A stretch of 64,000 bases of DNA from Desulfosporosinus acididurans (GCF_001029285.1 NZ_LDZY01000006.1:1-64000); one strand, 5' to 3'. Shown: positions 44,502-53,265, numbered from the stretch's first letter. Program-made: numbers and translations. The notes: a model not told the origin generated them from the letters alone.

Positions 44502-45782
44502 ATGGCAAGATTCTTAGAGTATCAAGGTAAGGAATGGCTTTCTAAAGCCGGTATACCTGTTCCCAAAGGCCGTTCAGCTGCTACGCCCGAAGAGGCAAAG
44601 CAAGCTGCCGAATGGATTGGCGGTCCTGTTGCCGTCAAAGGCCAAGTCCAGGCAGGCGGACGCGGCAAAGCAGGGATCGTAAAATTAGTGAATACTCCGG
44701 AAGAAGCAGCAAGTGCCGCCGCAGAAATCTTGGCTAAGACGGTCAAAGGATTACCGGTGCGTCAGGTACTAGTTGAAGAAAAACTTGATATCAAAAAGGA
44801 ATTTTACGTCTCACTCGTGATTAATGGGGCAAGAGAAGCTCGATCCCCCATGGTCATGTTTAGTACTGAGGGCGGCATGGATATTGAAAGTGTACTCGAA
44901 GAAAAGATTATCAAAATGTTTGTCAACCCAGTAAACGGACTGCAAACCTATGATGGAGTTGATTTAGCAAGTCAAGCGGGAATACCGGCCAAAGACTTGA
45001 GTAAATTTGCTTCCTTCTTTGCCAAACTTTCGCAAACGTATAAAAAATACGATTGTCAGACTCTCGAAATCAATCCTTTAATTATGACAGGAAACGGTGA
45101 ACTTATTTGCGCTGATTGCAAGATGGAAATCGACAATAGTTCCGTTAGCCGGCACCCGGAATTCGGGATTAAGATTGCCCGAGATCTTCCCGGAGAGCCG
45201 ACAGAGCTTGATTATATTGGCTGGAGTATCGAAGAGACAGATGCCCGGGGAACAGGATTTCTGATGAATATGGGGTATGACGAAGTTAGTCCTTACCATA
45301 TCGGTTATCACCCCATTGGCGGCGGTTCCGCCATGATGGGTCTTGATGTCTTGAATCAAGTTGGCTTAAAACCTGCGAACTATGCTGATACCAGTGGAAA
45401 TCCCGTGGGTTCAAAGATATACCGGGTGGCAAAATGCGTCCTCTCGCAGCCAAATATTGACGGTTATCTCCTTGGAGGTTTCATGATGGCCAATCAAGAG
45501 CAATGGCATCATGCTCATGCCATTGTCAAAGTTCTCCGCGAGATTTTGCCGACTCAAAAACCGGGTCTCCCCTGTGTTCTTCTTCTCTGCGGCAATCGGG
45601 AAGACGAGTCCTTGGAAATCCTCAGGACCGGCCTGGCAGATTTAATGACCCCGGATGGACCCGGAAAAAGAATCGAAATATACGGAAAAGAACACGTTAC
45701 GGATACGAAATTTATCGGAGAACGACTCTTAGCCTTAAGCCAAGAATATCGGGCAGAGAAAGATGCCAGGAAGGTAGGATAA
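44502..45782 (+). CDS. SucC-like ATP-grasp acyl-CoA synthetase beta subunit
   Basis: A 426-residue protein. The N-terminal ATP-grasp domain (about residues 1-235) has GGPVAVKGQVQAGGRGKAGIVKL (about 40-62), matching the nucleotide-binding part of succinyl-CoA synthetase beta, and YDCQTLEINPLIM with the Mg-binding residues. The C-terminal CoA-ligase domain has GGGSAMMGLDVLNQVGLKPANYADTSGNP. It is longer than typical SucC (about 385-390) and the C-terminal Gly motif is diverged, so it is not the housekeeping enzyme with certainty. Start has GGAGGAG 7 bases upstream. It is followed by an Fe-S protein and a SucD-like subunit, so the pair probably forms or splits a CoA thioester with ADP/ATP. Confidence 0.85.
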   Translation: MARFLEYQGKEWLSKAGIPVPKGRSAATPEEAKQAAEWIGGPVAVKGQVQAGGRGKAGIVKLVNTPEEAASAAAEILAKTVKGLPVRQVLVEEKLDIKKEFYVSLVINGAREARSPMVMFSTEGGMDIESVLEEKIIKMFVNPVNGLQTYDGVDLASQAGIPAKDLSKFASFFAKLSQTYKKYDCQTLEINPLIMTGNGELICADCKMEIDNSSVSRHPEFGIKIARDLPGEPTELDYIGWSIEETDARGTGFLMNMGYDEVSPYHIGYHPIGGGSAMMGLDVLNQVGLKPANYADTSGNPVGSKIYRVAKCVLSQPNIDGYLLGGFMMANQEQWHHAHAIVKVLREILPTQKPGLPCVLLLCGNREDESLEILRTGLADLMTPDGPGKRIEIYGKEHVTDTKFIGERLLALSQEYRAEKDARKVG

Positions 45783-45786
45783 AATC

Positions 45787-46080
45787 ATGATGGAATTTGC
45801 TGAGAAAAGCTGTACGATTAAAATTGACACCAGTAAGTGCCCAAGTTGTGAAACAAAGGCCTGTGCCGAAGCTTGTAAGAAATTTGCCAGAGGTATATTG
45901 GAAATCGATAGCGAAGGCAAACCTTCTGTTGCCCATCGCAGTCAGGAAGAGATTTTACGGCTGGGTACGGAATGCTTGGCCTGCGAGTTTGCCTGTCAGT
46001 TCAAAGGCAAGGACGCAATTCGAATTGAGGTTCCGATTAACGGATTCGATGAATATCTTCAAAAGCGTCAGCAAGCCTAA
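45787..46080 (+). CDS. Small iron-sulfur protein between the SucC-like and SucD-like genes
   Basis: A 97-residue protein with seven Cys: CPSCETKACAEAC (about residues 18-30; C-x2-C-x4-C-x3-C) and CLACEFAC (about 65-72; C-x2-C-x3-C). This resembles a ferredoxin-like pair of [4Fe-4S] sites but the spacing is not canonical, and the second group has three Cys only. It starts 4 bases after the SucC-like stop codon. Its insertion between two subunits of an acyl-CoA synthetase suggests an added electron-transfer or structural role. No family name is assigned. Confidence 0.75.
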   Translation: MMEFAEKSCTIKIDTSKCPSCETKACAEACKKFARGILEIDSEGKPSVAHRSQEEILRLGTECLACEFACQFKGKDAIRIEVPINGFDEYLQKRQQA

Positions 46081-46117
46081 GTGAACTCAAATTTTTTAGG
46101 AAAATGAGGGATAAAAT

Positions 46118-47014
46118 ATGGGCATTTTGATAAGTAAAGGGACAAAAGTCATAGTCCAAGGGATTACCGGACGAGAAGGATCAGTTCGTACAAACTATAT
46201 GAAAGAGTATGGAACTAAACTGATTGGCGGAACGAGCCCCGGCAAAGCGGGTGAAGAAATCCATGGCGTTCCCGTCTATAATACGGTCAAAGAGATTGCG
46301 CGTGAACACGGAGAGATAGACTTCAGCGTACTCTTTGTCCCGGGAAGGGGGCTAAAAACGGCTGTCATGGAGGCGGCAGATGCTGGAGTTAAATACATCA
46401 TTCCTTGTGTGGAAGGAACGCCAATTCACGATATTATGGAAATGATTGCTTATGCTCAAATGAAGGGCTCGCGCGTTATTGGACCGGGGTCTATCGGGAT
46501 CATTACTCCTGGAGAGGCGGTTGTCGGTTGGCTCGGAGGTAACGTCGATTGGGCGAATAAATTTTTCCAACGAGGCAATATTGGAGTATTTTCCCGCAGT
46601 GGAGGACAGTCAGGGACCATTCCCTGGGTTTTGCGGGAAGGCGGTTTTGGCGTCAGTACCGTCGTCCATACCGGTACGGAACCGGTACTTGGAACATCCA
46701 TGGCAGATCTTCTTCCCTACTTTGAAGCTGATCCAGAAACAGCAGGAGTTGCTGTTTATGCTGAAATCGGGGGATCACAGGAAGAGGAATGTGCTGAAGT
46801 AATTGCCTCAGGCCGGTTTACTAAGCCCTTCGTTATCTATGTCGCCGGCGCCTGGGCTCCGGAGGGACAGCGCTTTTCTCACGCCTCCAATATTGTCGAA
46901 CGAGGACGAGGTTCGGCCAAAAGTAAGATCGATGCGATTAAAAAAGCAGGAGGCTATGTTGCTGAAACTCCAACGGATATTCCGAAAATCTTAAGGGAGA
47001 AGATTAAGGTATAG
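46118..47014 (+). CDS. SucD-like acyl-CoA synthetase alpha subunit
   Basis: A 298-residue CoA-binding/ligase protein. KVIVQGITGREGSVRTNYMKEYG (about residues 9-31) is the N-terminal CoA-binding domain, and FSRSGGQSGTIPWVL (about 156-170) and GTEPVLGTSMADLL the phosphate/CoA site. QRFSHASNIVERGRGSAKSK (about 250-269) holds the His expected to be phosphorylated, equivalent to His246 of E. coli SucD. Length fits SucD. Together with the SucC-like protein it should interconvert an acid and its acyl-CoA with ATP synthesis or use; succinate is not proven as the substrate. A terminator follows. Confidence 0.88.
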   Translation: MGILISKGTKVIVQGITGREGSVRTNYMKEYGTKLIGGTSPGKAGEEIHGVPVYNTVKEIAREHGEIDFSVLFVPGRGLKTAVMEAADAGVKYIIPCVEGTPIHDIMEMIAYAQMKGSRVIGPGSIGIITPGEAVVGWLGGNVDWANKFFQRGNIGVFSRSGGQSGTIPWVLREGGFGVSTVVHTGTEPVLGTSMADLLPYFEADPETAGVAVYAEIGGSQEEECAEVIASGRFTKPFVIYVAGAWAPEGQRFSHASNIVERGRGSAKSKIDAIKKAGGYVAETPTDIPKILREKIKV

Positions 47015-47086
47015 CGCAATCCTTATCCTTAAATCTCAAAAAATCAGCCACAAGTTAAATTCCTGATTTGTAAACCTTAAATAGTT

Positions 47087-47117
47087 ACTCTCATCAGAGA
47101 TGATGGGAGTTTTTTTT
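47087..47117 (+). terminator. Terminator after the SucD-like gene
   Basis: ACTCTCATC/GATGGGAGT pairs (with one G-U pair) and is followed by eight T. It is a standard intrinsic terminator on the plus strand. Hairpin element D begins at its T-run. Confidence 0.85.
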
Positions 47118-47156
47118 ATCCAATCGTAAGACTCCCGCTTAAAGTGGAAGTTATTC
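47112..47156 (-). repeat. Hairpin element D (right end like element B)
   Basis: On the minus strand a hairpin (47151-47131, ACTTCCACTT/AAGCGGGAGT) is followed by CTTACGATTGGATAAA. The same GGGAGTCTTACG.TTGGATAAA ends element B. No left-end hairpin (GTTCAGCTAAAGCTGAAC type) is nearby, so this is a solo right end. A further hairpin AGGACGCC/GGCGTCCT lies at 47173-47190. Confidence 0.55.
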
Positions 47157-47291
47157 CAGTATTTAAAATAATATGAGGACGCCGAGGCGTCCTTTAAATA
47201 GTTGTGATTGAGTATTTAAGCTCTCTTATACCCCTAAAAAAATGAATATACTTTCATTTAGTTCGATTACTGCCTTAAAATCTTTGCTTTG

Positions 47292-47756
47292 CTAACTTTG
47301 CTTGCATTTTTCTACAAATTCAATAGGATGTTGAATGATTTTCGACGTCTCTTCAATGGAGCAGCCCTTAGCAAGATAACGTCTGGCAATAACCTCCATG
47401 GACTCACCGATTTCAATCATGTGATAGTCGGGATCATATATACGAACTACTCTTTGCTGCCATTCATATTTCTTCGGCAGATGAACGTATTCAATTGACT
47501 CATAGGCACTAAGCTTAGCAATAAACGCCTCAAAATCCTCAACCTCAAAATACAATTCCATATTATTTGATTTTTTAATAACTGATCCTGACGATAAGTT
47601 CGTCAACCAGGCAAAATCCTCTTGAATAGCGAAACCACCGCTAAAGGTTACATTTTTGCCCAAATCAAGAACAACTTCTTGATTAAATACCTCTTTATAA
47701 AACTGCTTAGATTTTTCAACATCTTTTACTGCTAGAAGAGCTAACTTAAACTCCAT
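47292..47756 (-). CDS. VOC (glyoxalase/bleomycin resistance) family protein
   Basis: A 154-residue protein with the two beta-alpha-beta-beta-beta repeats of the vicinal oxygen chelate fold: FKLALLAVKDVEKSKQFYKEV at the start, ELYFEVEDFEAFIAKLS (about 72-88) and VVRIYDPDYHMIEIGESMEV near 108-127, the last containing a metal-ligand-like His and Glu. I choose the ATG at 47756, 8 bases after TTAGGAG. Substrate unknown; it may be a lyase or a resistance protein. It has its own promoter region and is convergent with the SucD-like gene. Confidence 0.8.
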   Translation of the reverse strand: MEFKLALLAVKDVEKSKQFYKEVFNQEVVLDLGKNVTFSGGFAIQEDFAWLTNLSSGSVIKKSNNMELYFEVEDFEAFIAKLSAYESIEYVHLPKKYEWQQRVVRIYDPDYHMIEIGESMEVIARRYLAKGCSIEETSKIIQHPIEFVEKCKQS

Positions 47757-48066
47757 CCCTAACACTCCTAACCTTCAATCTGATTTTAACCATTCTCAGA
47801 CGCTAGATATTTTGCCATTGATGCAAGTTGCTAATATATTAGTAAAATTGTACATTTTTGTCAAAGCTCCTGATTTGCTTATTCCCTTTCCAGAGCATCG
47901 CGTCCAATTCATGAAGCTCAGAATTTAGGCGAATTATACCTTTTTACTAAAAAAGAGTGAGCTATGGTTTAATTTAAAATAAATCTGTTGTATAATACTA
48001 GCAAAACTGTTGGGTTATTATATGATCATTCGGCAAACTTTGTAAAGATATAGGAGGATGGTAGGA

Positions 48067-49488
48067 ATGAATGTACCCATGATTATTGTAGCACTTTATA
48101 TCGTTGCCTTATTCGCAATTAGTGCTTATGCCCGCAAACTTGCGGCAAAGGGGAAGGACGGTTATTTACTGGCGGGACGTCAGTTGACAACTCTTCTTGT
48201 GGCTGTATCGATTACTGGTCTCGCCATTGGGGGAGCATCAACGATTGGTGTTTCCGAACAAGCTTACTCAGTGGGATTAGCTGCAGGTTGGTACAATGTT
48301 GCTTGGGGACTCGGGGCAATTATTATGGGATTTGTAGCGGCGGGACATTATCGCAGGCTTAATATTACTACAGTTCCCGAAATGTTTGAGCGTTTCTATG
48401 ATGCTAAAGGCAGAGTCATTAGTGTAGCGAGCCAAATCACCATTCAACTCGTCATCACTTCACTCCAATACCTTGCCGGAGGAGCGATTCTTGCCTCCAT
48501 GTTACCCTCAATCTTTACCCTGAAAAGTGGCATGATTATGAGTGCCATCGTGTTTATCGGCATTACCTTTGTTGGTGGAATGTGGTCTGCGGGGTTAGCT
48601 AATATTTTAAATGTACTCCTCATATATATCGGAATTACAGTTGCTGCGATTTTTACCGTAATTAGTCAAGGAGGAATTCATCAGATTGCCCTGAAACTTC
48701 CCCATAATGTGCCCTATTTTCATCCGGTTGCAGGCTTAGGTTGGGGTATTATTGTTGGCTGGCTTGCTGTAATGATTACCATGGGGATGTCAACCCAAAG
48801 TATCGTTCAAATCTCTTGTGGGGCTAAGGATATAAAAACTGCACGCCGAGGCTTTGTTATCGGCGGAATGCTGATGATTCCAATTGGCTTTTTATCCGCG
48901 CTTATTGGAATGGCTGCCAGAGTTGCCTATCCTTCGATGAGCGCTACTTTAGCGATGCCTAAAATTATTATGAGTTTAAACCCTCTTCTCGCTGGGATCA
49001 CTCTTGCAGCATTATGGGCGGCCGATGTATCAACGGCGGGAAGCTTGTTGCTTGGTTCGGCAACCTTGTTCTCACAGGATATCTATAAACGTTTTATCAA
49101 CCCCAATGTCAGTGAAAAACAATATGCAGCGATCACAAAAGCATCGGTCATCATCCTTGGGCTCCTAACCTTTTTGTTAGCCATGAATGTCGCAGGAATC
49201 TTAAAAACCCTCATGGTTGGTCTTAGCCTGACAACAGCCTTTACTGTGGTTTTCTTATTTACTATTTTTGCCCCAGGGCTTGCACGTAAGAATTCAGCTT
49301 TCTTTACTACCTTAGTTGGGATCATTGTCATAGTCCTATGGCAGCTGGTTCCTGCCATTCGTGTTGTTTCCAATGTCATTTATTTTGAATGGATTGCCTG
49401 TGTCGCTGCCTATTTACTTACGGCCTTCATCGATTCCAAGTCAGCAAATATTACCCCGGAATCCTTAGTCAAAACTTCAGAAATGTAG
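48067..49488 (+). CDS. Sodium:solute symporter (SSS family)
   Basis: A 473-residue protein with about 13 TM segments. The first segments (about residues 4-22, 38-60) and the motif SITGLAIGGASTIGVSEQAYSVG (about 48-70) are typical of SSS transporters, as is LAALWAADVSTAGSLLLGSATLFSQDIYKRF (about 312-342). I use the ATG at 48067, 9 bases after AGGAGG; the ATG at 48058 touches the ribosome site. A TATAAT box lies at about 47992. A strong terminator follows. Substrate is not certain; carboxylates are possible because of the acyl-CoA ligase operon nearby. Confidence 0.88.
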   Translation: MNVPMIIVALYIVALFAISAYARKLAAKGKDGYLLAGRQLTTLLVAVSITGLAIGGASTIGVSEQAYSVGLAAGWYNVAWGLGAIIMGFVAAGHYRRLNITTVPEMFERFYDAKGRVISVASQITIQLVITSLQYLAGGAILASMLPSIFTLKSGMIMSAIVFIGITFVGGMWSAGLANILNVLLIYIGITVAAIFTVISQGGIHQIALKLPHNVPYFHPVAGLGWGIIVGWLAVMITMGMSTQSIVQISCGAKDIKTARRGFVIGGMLMIPIGFLSALIGMAARVAYPSMSATLAMPKIIMSLNPLLAGITLAALWAADVSTAGSLLLGSATLFSQDIYKRFINPNVSEKQYAAITKASVIILGLLTFLLAMNVAGILKTLMVGLSLTTAFTVVFLFTIFAPGLARKNSAFFTTLVGIIVIVLWQLVPAIRVVSNVIYFEWIACVAAYLLTAFIDSKSANITPESLVKTSEM

Positions 49489-49525
49489 CTAAAAGACTTA
49501 GCTAGAAGATGTTATAATAGAGTAA

Positions 49526-49558
49526 AACAGGCCGGCAGCGAAAACTGTCGGCCTGTTT
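49526..49558 (+). terminator. Terminator after the sodium symporter gene
   Basis: Arms of 13 bases, AACAGGCCGGCAG/CTGTCGGCCTGTT (one G-U pair), with a 7-base loop are followed by TATG. GC-rich and strong, with only a short T-run. Confidence 0.75.
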
Positions 49559-49726
49559 ATGTAAACAGAGTATCACTAAACCCGCAACGGTCTAAACGTT
49601 TGCTATCAAAGGAACAACTCCAATTATTGCAATGAGTATTCTTCTACTCTTCATACTCAAATGGTCAAACATTAAGAAAAGTTGCTAGTTAATTAAAATT
49701 CAAGTGTTTTGTACCGAACCTCAGCA

Positions 49727-50899
49727 CTAAATTACAACGTCATAACCATAATAAGCTGCCTTATATACTTGAATCAAATCTTCGACGCTGGGCTGACGTG
49801 GATTAGTTCCGGTGCAGGGATCTTCCAAAGCGGCCTTAGCAAAAGTTTCTACGTTTTCTAAGAAGGAACTTTCGTCCATCCCTAGTTCCTTAAGACTTGC
49901 CGGTATTCCGAGTGAAGAATTTAAATTTTTAATAGTTATGACTAAAGAACTGATCAATTCTTCATTAGAAGAACCTGGTAATTCCAGATATTTAGCAATT
50001 TGAGCATAGCGCTGACCGGCAACCTTAGAATTGTACTGGATGACAGCAGGCATTAGAATCGTATTACAACGTCCATGGGTAGTATTAATTGTCGAGATTT
50101 TATGCGACAAGCTATGGTCTATACCTAAGATTGCATTGGAAAATGACATACCGGCATAGTTTTGGGCAATATGCATTTTAGTTCTGGCTGTGATATCCGA
50201 TCCATCTTTAAATGCTTTGGGAAGCCATTCAAAGATTGTCTTAATAGACTCTAGAGCTAAGGTATCAGTATAGTCATTAGCCATAGTTGATACGTACGCT
50301 TCAAGTGCATGAGACAAGGCATCAACTCCGGTATCAGCAGTAACATTAGGAGGCATCGAAAGACAAATTTCGGGGTCTAAGATTGCAATATCCGGAGTGA
50401 TTTCATAGGAAGCCAGAGGATGTTTTATCCCGCCCTGTTCAGTAATTACTGCTACGCAGGTTACTTCCGTTCCCGTGCCGCTGGTAGAGGGGATAGCAAT
50501 AAATTTAGCCTTATTTCTGAGCGGAGGAATACTAAACGGCGCTTTGATATCTTCAAACCGCTTATCGGGATATTCATAAAATACCCACATTGCTTTAGCT
50601 GCATCAATTGCGGAGCATCCGCCTAAGCCCAAAATTAAATCGGGCGCAAATGCTTTCATTTTCTCTGCGCCGCGATAAACAGTCTCAACAGAGGGATCGC
50701 CCTCAACTCCGTCAAAGATTGTATAGTCGATATTTGCTTCTTTGAGATATCCTGTTACCTTATCCAGTACGCCATTTGCTCTCATTGAATTTTTGCCCAT
50801 GCATATAAATGCTTTTGAACCCTGAACTTGCTTTAGATACTCTAAGGTACCTGCACCGAACACTACATCTCTTGGTACTCTAAACCATTTCAAATCCAA
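49727..50899 (-). CDS. Iron-containing alcohol dehydrogenase
   Basis: A 390-residue group III ADH. The NAD-binding N-terminal half has FGAGTLEYLKQV and IFDGVEGDPSVETVYRGAEKM, then LGGCSAIDAAKAMWVFYEYP and PSTSGTGTEVTCVAVIT. The metal-binding C-terminal half has GVDALSHALEAYVS (Asp and His) and GIDHSLSHKISTINTTHGRCNTILMP (two His, about residues 255-280). I use the TTG at 50899, 8 bases after AAGGAG; the frame opens at 50956. The substrate is not known; relatives act on lactaldehyde, 1,3-propanediol or butanol. Confidence 0.9.
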   Translation of the reverse strand: MDLKWFRVPRDVVFGAGTLEYLKQVQGSKAFICMGKNSMRANGVLDKVTGYLKEANIDYTIFDGVEGDPSVETVYRGAEKMKAFAPDLILGLGGCSAIDAAKAMWVFYEYPDKRFEDIKAPFSIPPLRNKAKFIAIPSTSGTGTEVTCVAVITEQGGIKHPLASYEITPDIAILDPEICLSMPPNVTADTGVDALSHALEAYVSTMANDYTDTLALESIKTIFEWLPKAFKDGSDITARTKMHIAQNYAGMSFSNAILGIDHSLSHKISTINTTHGRCNTILMPAVIQYNSKVAGQRYAQIAKYLELPGSSNEELISSLVITIKNLNSSLGIPASLKELGMDESSFLENVETFAKAALEDPCTGTNPRQPSVEDLIQVYKAAYYGYDVVI

Positions 50900-51064
50900 T
50901 CTTCTCTCTCCTTCACAATCATCCTTTTCGAGTCGACAGTCTCTAATCACCGCCAAAAAAGACTATGTGTAGCTGCTTAAATTTAGAACCATATTCTGCT
51001 AAAAAAATTGAGAGAGTTAGGATTGCCACGAATCCCTTAATCGCTCCAAAAAATATATAAATTG

Positions 51065-51715
51065 CTACTCACTTGATTTCCGTAAAATGATTTCCACGTC
51101 CTTAATGCCAAATTGAGAGAGTGTTAGCCGTAAAGCCTCTTTCATACTTTCGAACTGAGATTGTTCTACGTTTTCCGACTTAAGTGTCACAATTCCAGTC
51201 ATTTCACGGAATTGAATCAATTCTAAAGTTGTTCCCTGGGGAAATGGGTTACTGAAACCTTCTATTGAAGCTTTTATGAGTAACGTAACCGCAGTGATAC
51301 GGGGTGCTTTGATCGAGGTGCGATTCTTATAATTGACTTCCGTTGGTGAGAACTCCCCATTTTTCGGAAGATAAAGGACATACTTTTCTACCGTCTCTTC
51401 ATTTCCTGCCAATTCCGGCATTAAATCTATCTCCTGTTCATTTATCTTTTCTAGGGTATCTATAACAATGTCTGTTTCATGAAAACCTTCCAGACGATAG
51501 AGCTCTCTGCCATTTTCATCAACAAAAAGTATCGTGGGATTTGTTTTAATTCGGTATTGATTGGCTTCATCCACTTGAATTTCTACATATACTCTTTCAA
51601 CCTTTATAACAGGAAATAATGCCGCCACTTCATGTAATACGGTCCCCATTGATCTTCCCATCGGACAAGCATTTAACGTAAAAAGGATGATCTTCTTAGT
51701 TAAGAAACCATTCAT
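51065..51715 (-). CDS. Thioredoxin-like/GerMN fusion protein
   Basis: A 216-residue soluble protein with two parts. Residues about 1-100 are thioredoxin-like: KKIILFTLNACPMGRSM with a single Cys where CxxC is usual, then VYVEIQVDEANQYRIKTNPTILFVDENG with the cis-Pro. Residues about 105-215 resemble a GerMN domain (YVLYLPKNGEFSPTEV, FPQGTTLELIQFREMTGIVTL, then MKEALRLTLSQFGIKDVEII), like the lipoprotein at 38028. There is no signal peptide, so it should be cytoplasmic, which is odd for GerMN. I know of no such fusion family. It lies between a response regulator and an alcohol dehydrogenase. Confidence 0.65.
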   Translation of the reverse strand: MNGFLTKKIILFTLNACPMGRSMGTVLHEVAALFPVIKVERVYVEIQVDEANQYRIKTNPTILFVDENGRELYRLEGFHETDIVIDTLEKINEQEIDLMPELAGNEETVEKYVLYLPKNGEFSPTEVNYKNRTSIKAPRITAVTLLIKASIEGFSNPFPQGTTLELIQFREMTGIVTLKSENVEQSQFESMKEALRLTLSQFGIKDVEIILRKSSE

Positions 51716-51875
51716 TGCCTATTTCTCCTCTCTTTGATTTGCTAATTGAACTGAAAACCAGAAAGAATGTTCATGTTGGTTATGTCCGGCGATTACGTGA
51801 AGAGTCTAAACGATAAAAACGCTCAAACACCTGATCCGCTCATAACTTGATATTGCTTAGTGAGCAAACAAGCCC

Positions 51876-52565
51876 TTAGTAGGCAACAAAACGATACCCC
51901 ATTCCCCTGACCGTTTCAATGATTTCATGGTTACCATCATATCTAAGTTTTTCCCGTAATTTACCGACATGCACATCGACTGTTCTTTCTGTAACGATTT
52001 TTTCCTGATGAGGATAAAGTTCGTCGACAATTTGTTCTCTGGTTAAGATCTGGTCGGGATGACTCATAAAAAAATACAATAAGCGAAATTCATGGTGCGT
52101 TAATGCAAGGGTTTCTCCGTTGTAATGAATTTCTCCCTTTAATGGTTTCAAGGTAAGTCCTCTGTAATTTATTTTCCTGCAGTTCTGTACGGTTCGCCGC
52201 AAAATGACCTCGACTCTTGTCACCAATTCTTGTGGACTGAAGGGCTTGGTGACATAATCATCCGCGCCCATTTTTAAGCCCTGAATACGTTCAGCCTCTT
52301 CAACTTTGGCTGATAACATAATAATTGGCACAGTGCTTCTCAATTCTGTTCGGATTATTATACAAACTTCTTCTCCGCTTAATTTGGGCAACATAAGATC
52401 GAGAATCAGCAAACAGGGATCGAATTGTTTAAACATTTTCAAAGCCTCTTCACCGTCTTCTGCTTCCAAGGCTTCATACCCTTCTCTTTCCAAGTATACT
52501 TTGACCAGTCGGCGGATTTTAGCATCGTCTTCAACAACGAGTACAGATTTCCCCTTGGGTGTCAT
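51876..52565 (-). CDS. OmpR/PhoB-type response regulator
   Basis: A 229-residue two-component regulator. The receiver domain (about residues 8-120) has VLVVEDDAKIRRLV, LLILDLMLPKLSGEEV with the phospho-Asp near residue 53, and GADDYVTKPFSPQELV with the conserved Lys. The winged-helix DNA-binding domain (about 130-228) has LALTHHEFRLLYFFMSHPD and TERTVDVHVGKLREKL, then ETVRGMGYRFV. I use the ATG at 52565, 7 bases after GGAGGC. No histidine kinase gene is adjacent, so it is an orphan in this window. Confidence 0.92.
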   Translation of the reverse strand: MTPKGKSVLVVEDDAKIRRLVKVYLEREGYEALEAEDGEEALKMFKQFDPCLLILDLMLPKLSGEEVCIIIRTELRSTVPIIMLSAKVEEAERIQGLKMGADDYVTKPFSPQELVTRVEVILRRTVQNCRKINYRGLTLKPLKGEIHYNGETLALTHHEFRLLYFFMSHPDQILTREQIVDELYPHQEKIVTERTVDVHVGKLREKLRYDGNHEIIETVRGMGYRFVAY

Positions 52566-52630
52566 GAACACGCCTCCATCCGTTTAACAGTGAATCATAA
52601 CCACGATATCTTATCTTCCACACGGCTGCC

Positions 52631-53245
52631 TTATTTTAGGTTACCCAACATTTCTTGCATAGACTCATTGGTCATAGGTCCGACAATTTTATCACGAATT
52701 ATTCCCTGAGAATCCAGGATGAAGCTGGCAGGGATTGACGATATATTATATAACCGAGCTGCATCTCCATTTTTATCCAGAAGAACCGGGAATGTAATAC
52801 CATCAGCCTTCATAAATGAGGTAACCTCGGCCTGACTCTTTTCTGCTGTCGTTAAATTAACGGCCAGAATTTCAACCCCGGTGTTTCTATTCTTGGTATA
52901 ATAGTTTTCCATTTCCGGCATCTCCAAGCGGCAGGGCGGACACCAACTTGCCCAGAAGTTGACAATAACCTTCTTCCCTCTCAAGCTGGAGAGCTTCACA
53001 GTTTCTCCATTTACACTCTGCAGTTCAAAATCCGGTGCCAAGTTTCCATTTTCCAGGCCGACAGTCACCGGCTGTCCTTGATCTGTATTTGTTGACGCTC
53101 CCGCAGAAGTTGAGGCGGACTTTGTGTTCTGCACACTGGCTGAATTGGCTGCAGTATCCGGGCTCTTACTCTTATTCCCCCCCACATCATACATCCCCCA
53201 AATCACTAAACCAATCAAAGCTGCAATCGCTAAATACTTTTTCAT
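52631..53245 (-). CDS. TlpA/ResA-like membrane-anchored thiol-disulfide oxidoreductase
   Basis: A 204-residue protein with an N-terminal signal anchor (residues 4-19, YLAIAALIGLVIWGMY), a Ser/Thr/Gln-rich linker (about 23-60) and a thioredoxin domain. The active site is WASWCPPCRLEMPEME (about residues 95-110), and SIPASFILDSQG holds the cis-Pro. It reduces extracytoplasmic thiols in cytochrome c or spore maturation. It lies 20 bases downstream of ccdA, which should pass electrons to it. The ATG at 53245 is preceded by GGAAGATT. Confidence 0.9.
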   Translation of the reverse strand: MKKYLAIAALIGLVIWGMYDVGGNKSKSPDTAANSASVQNTKSASTSAGASTNTDQGQPVTVGLENGNLAPDFELQSVNGETVKLSSLRGKKVIVNFWASWCPPCRLEMPEMENYYTKNRNTGVEILAVNLTTAEKSQAEVTSFMKADGITFPVLLDKNGDAARLYNISSIPASFILDSQGIIRDKIVGPMTNESMQEMLGNLK

Positions 53246-53265
53246 TGCTCAATCTTCCTTTCGTG

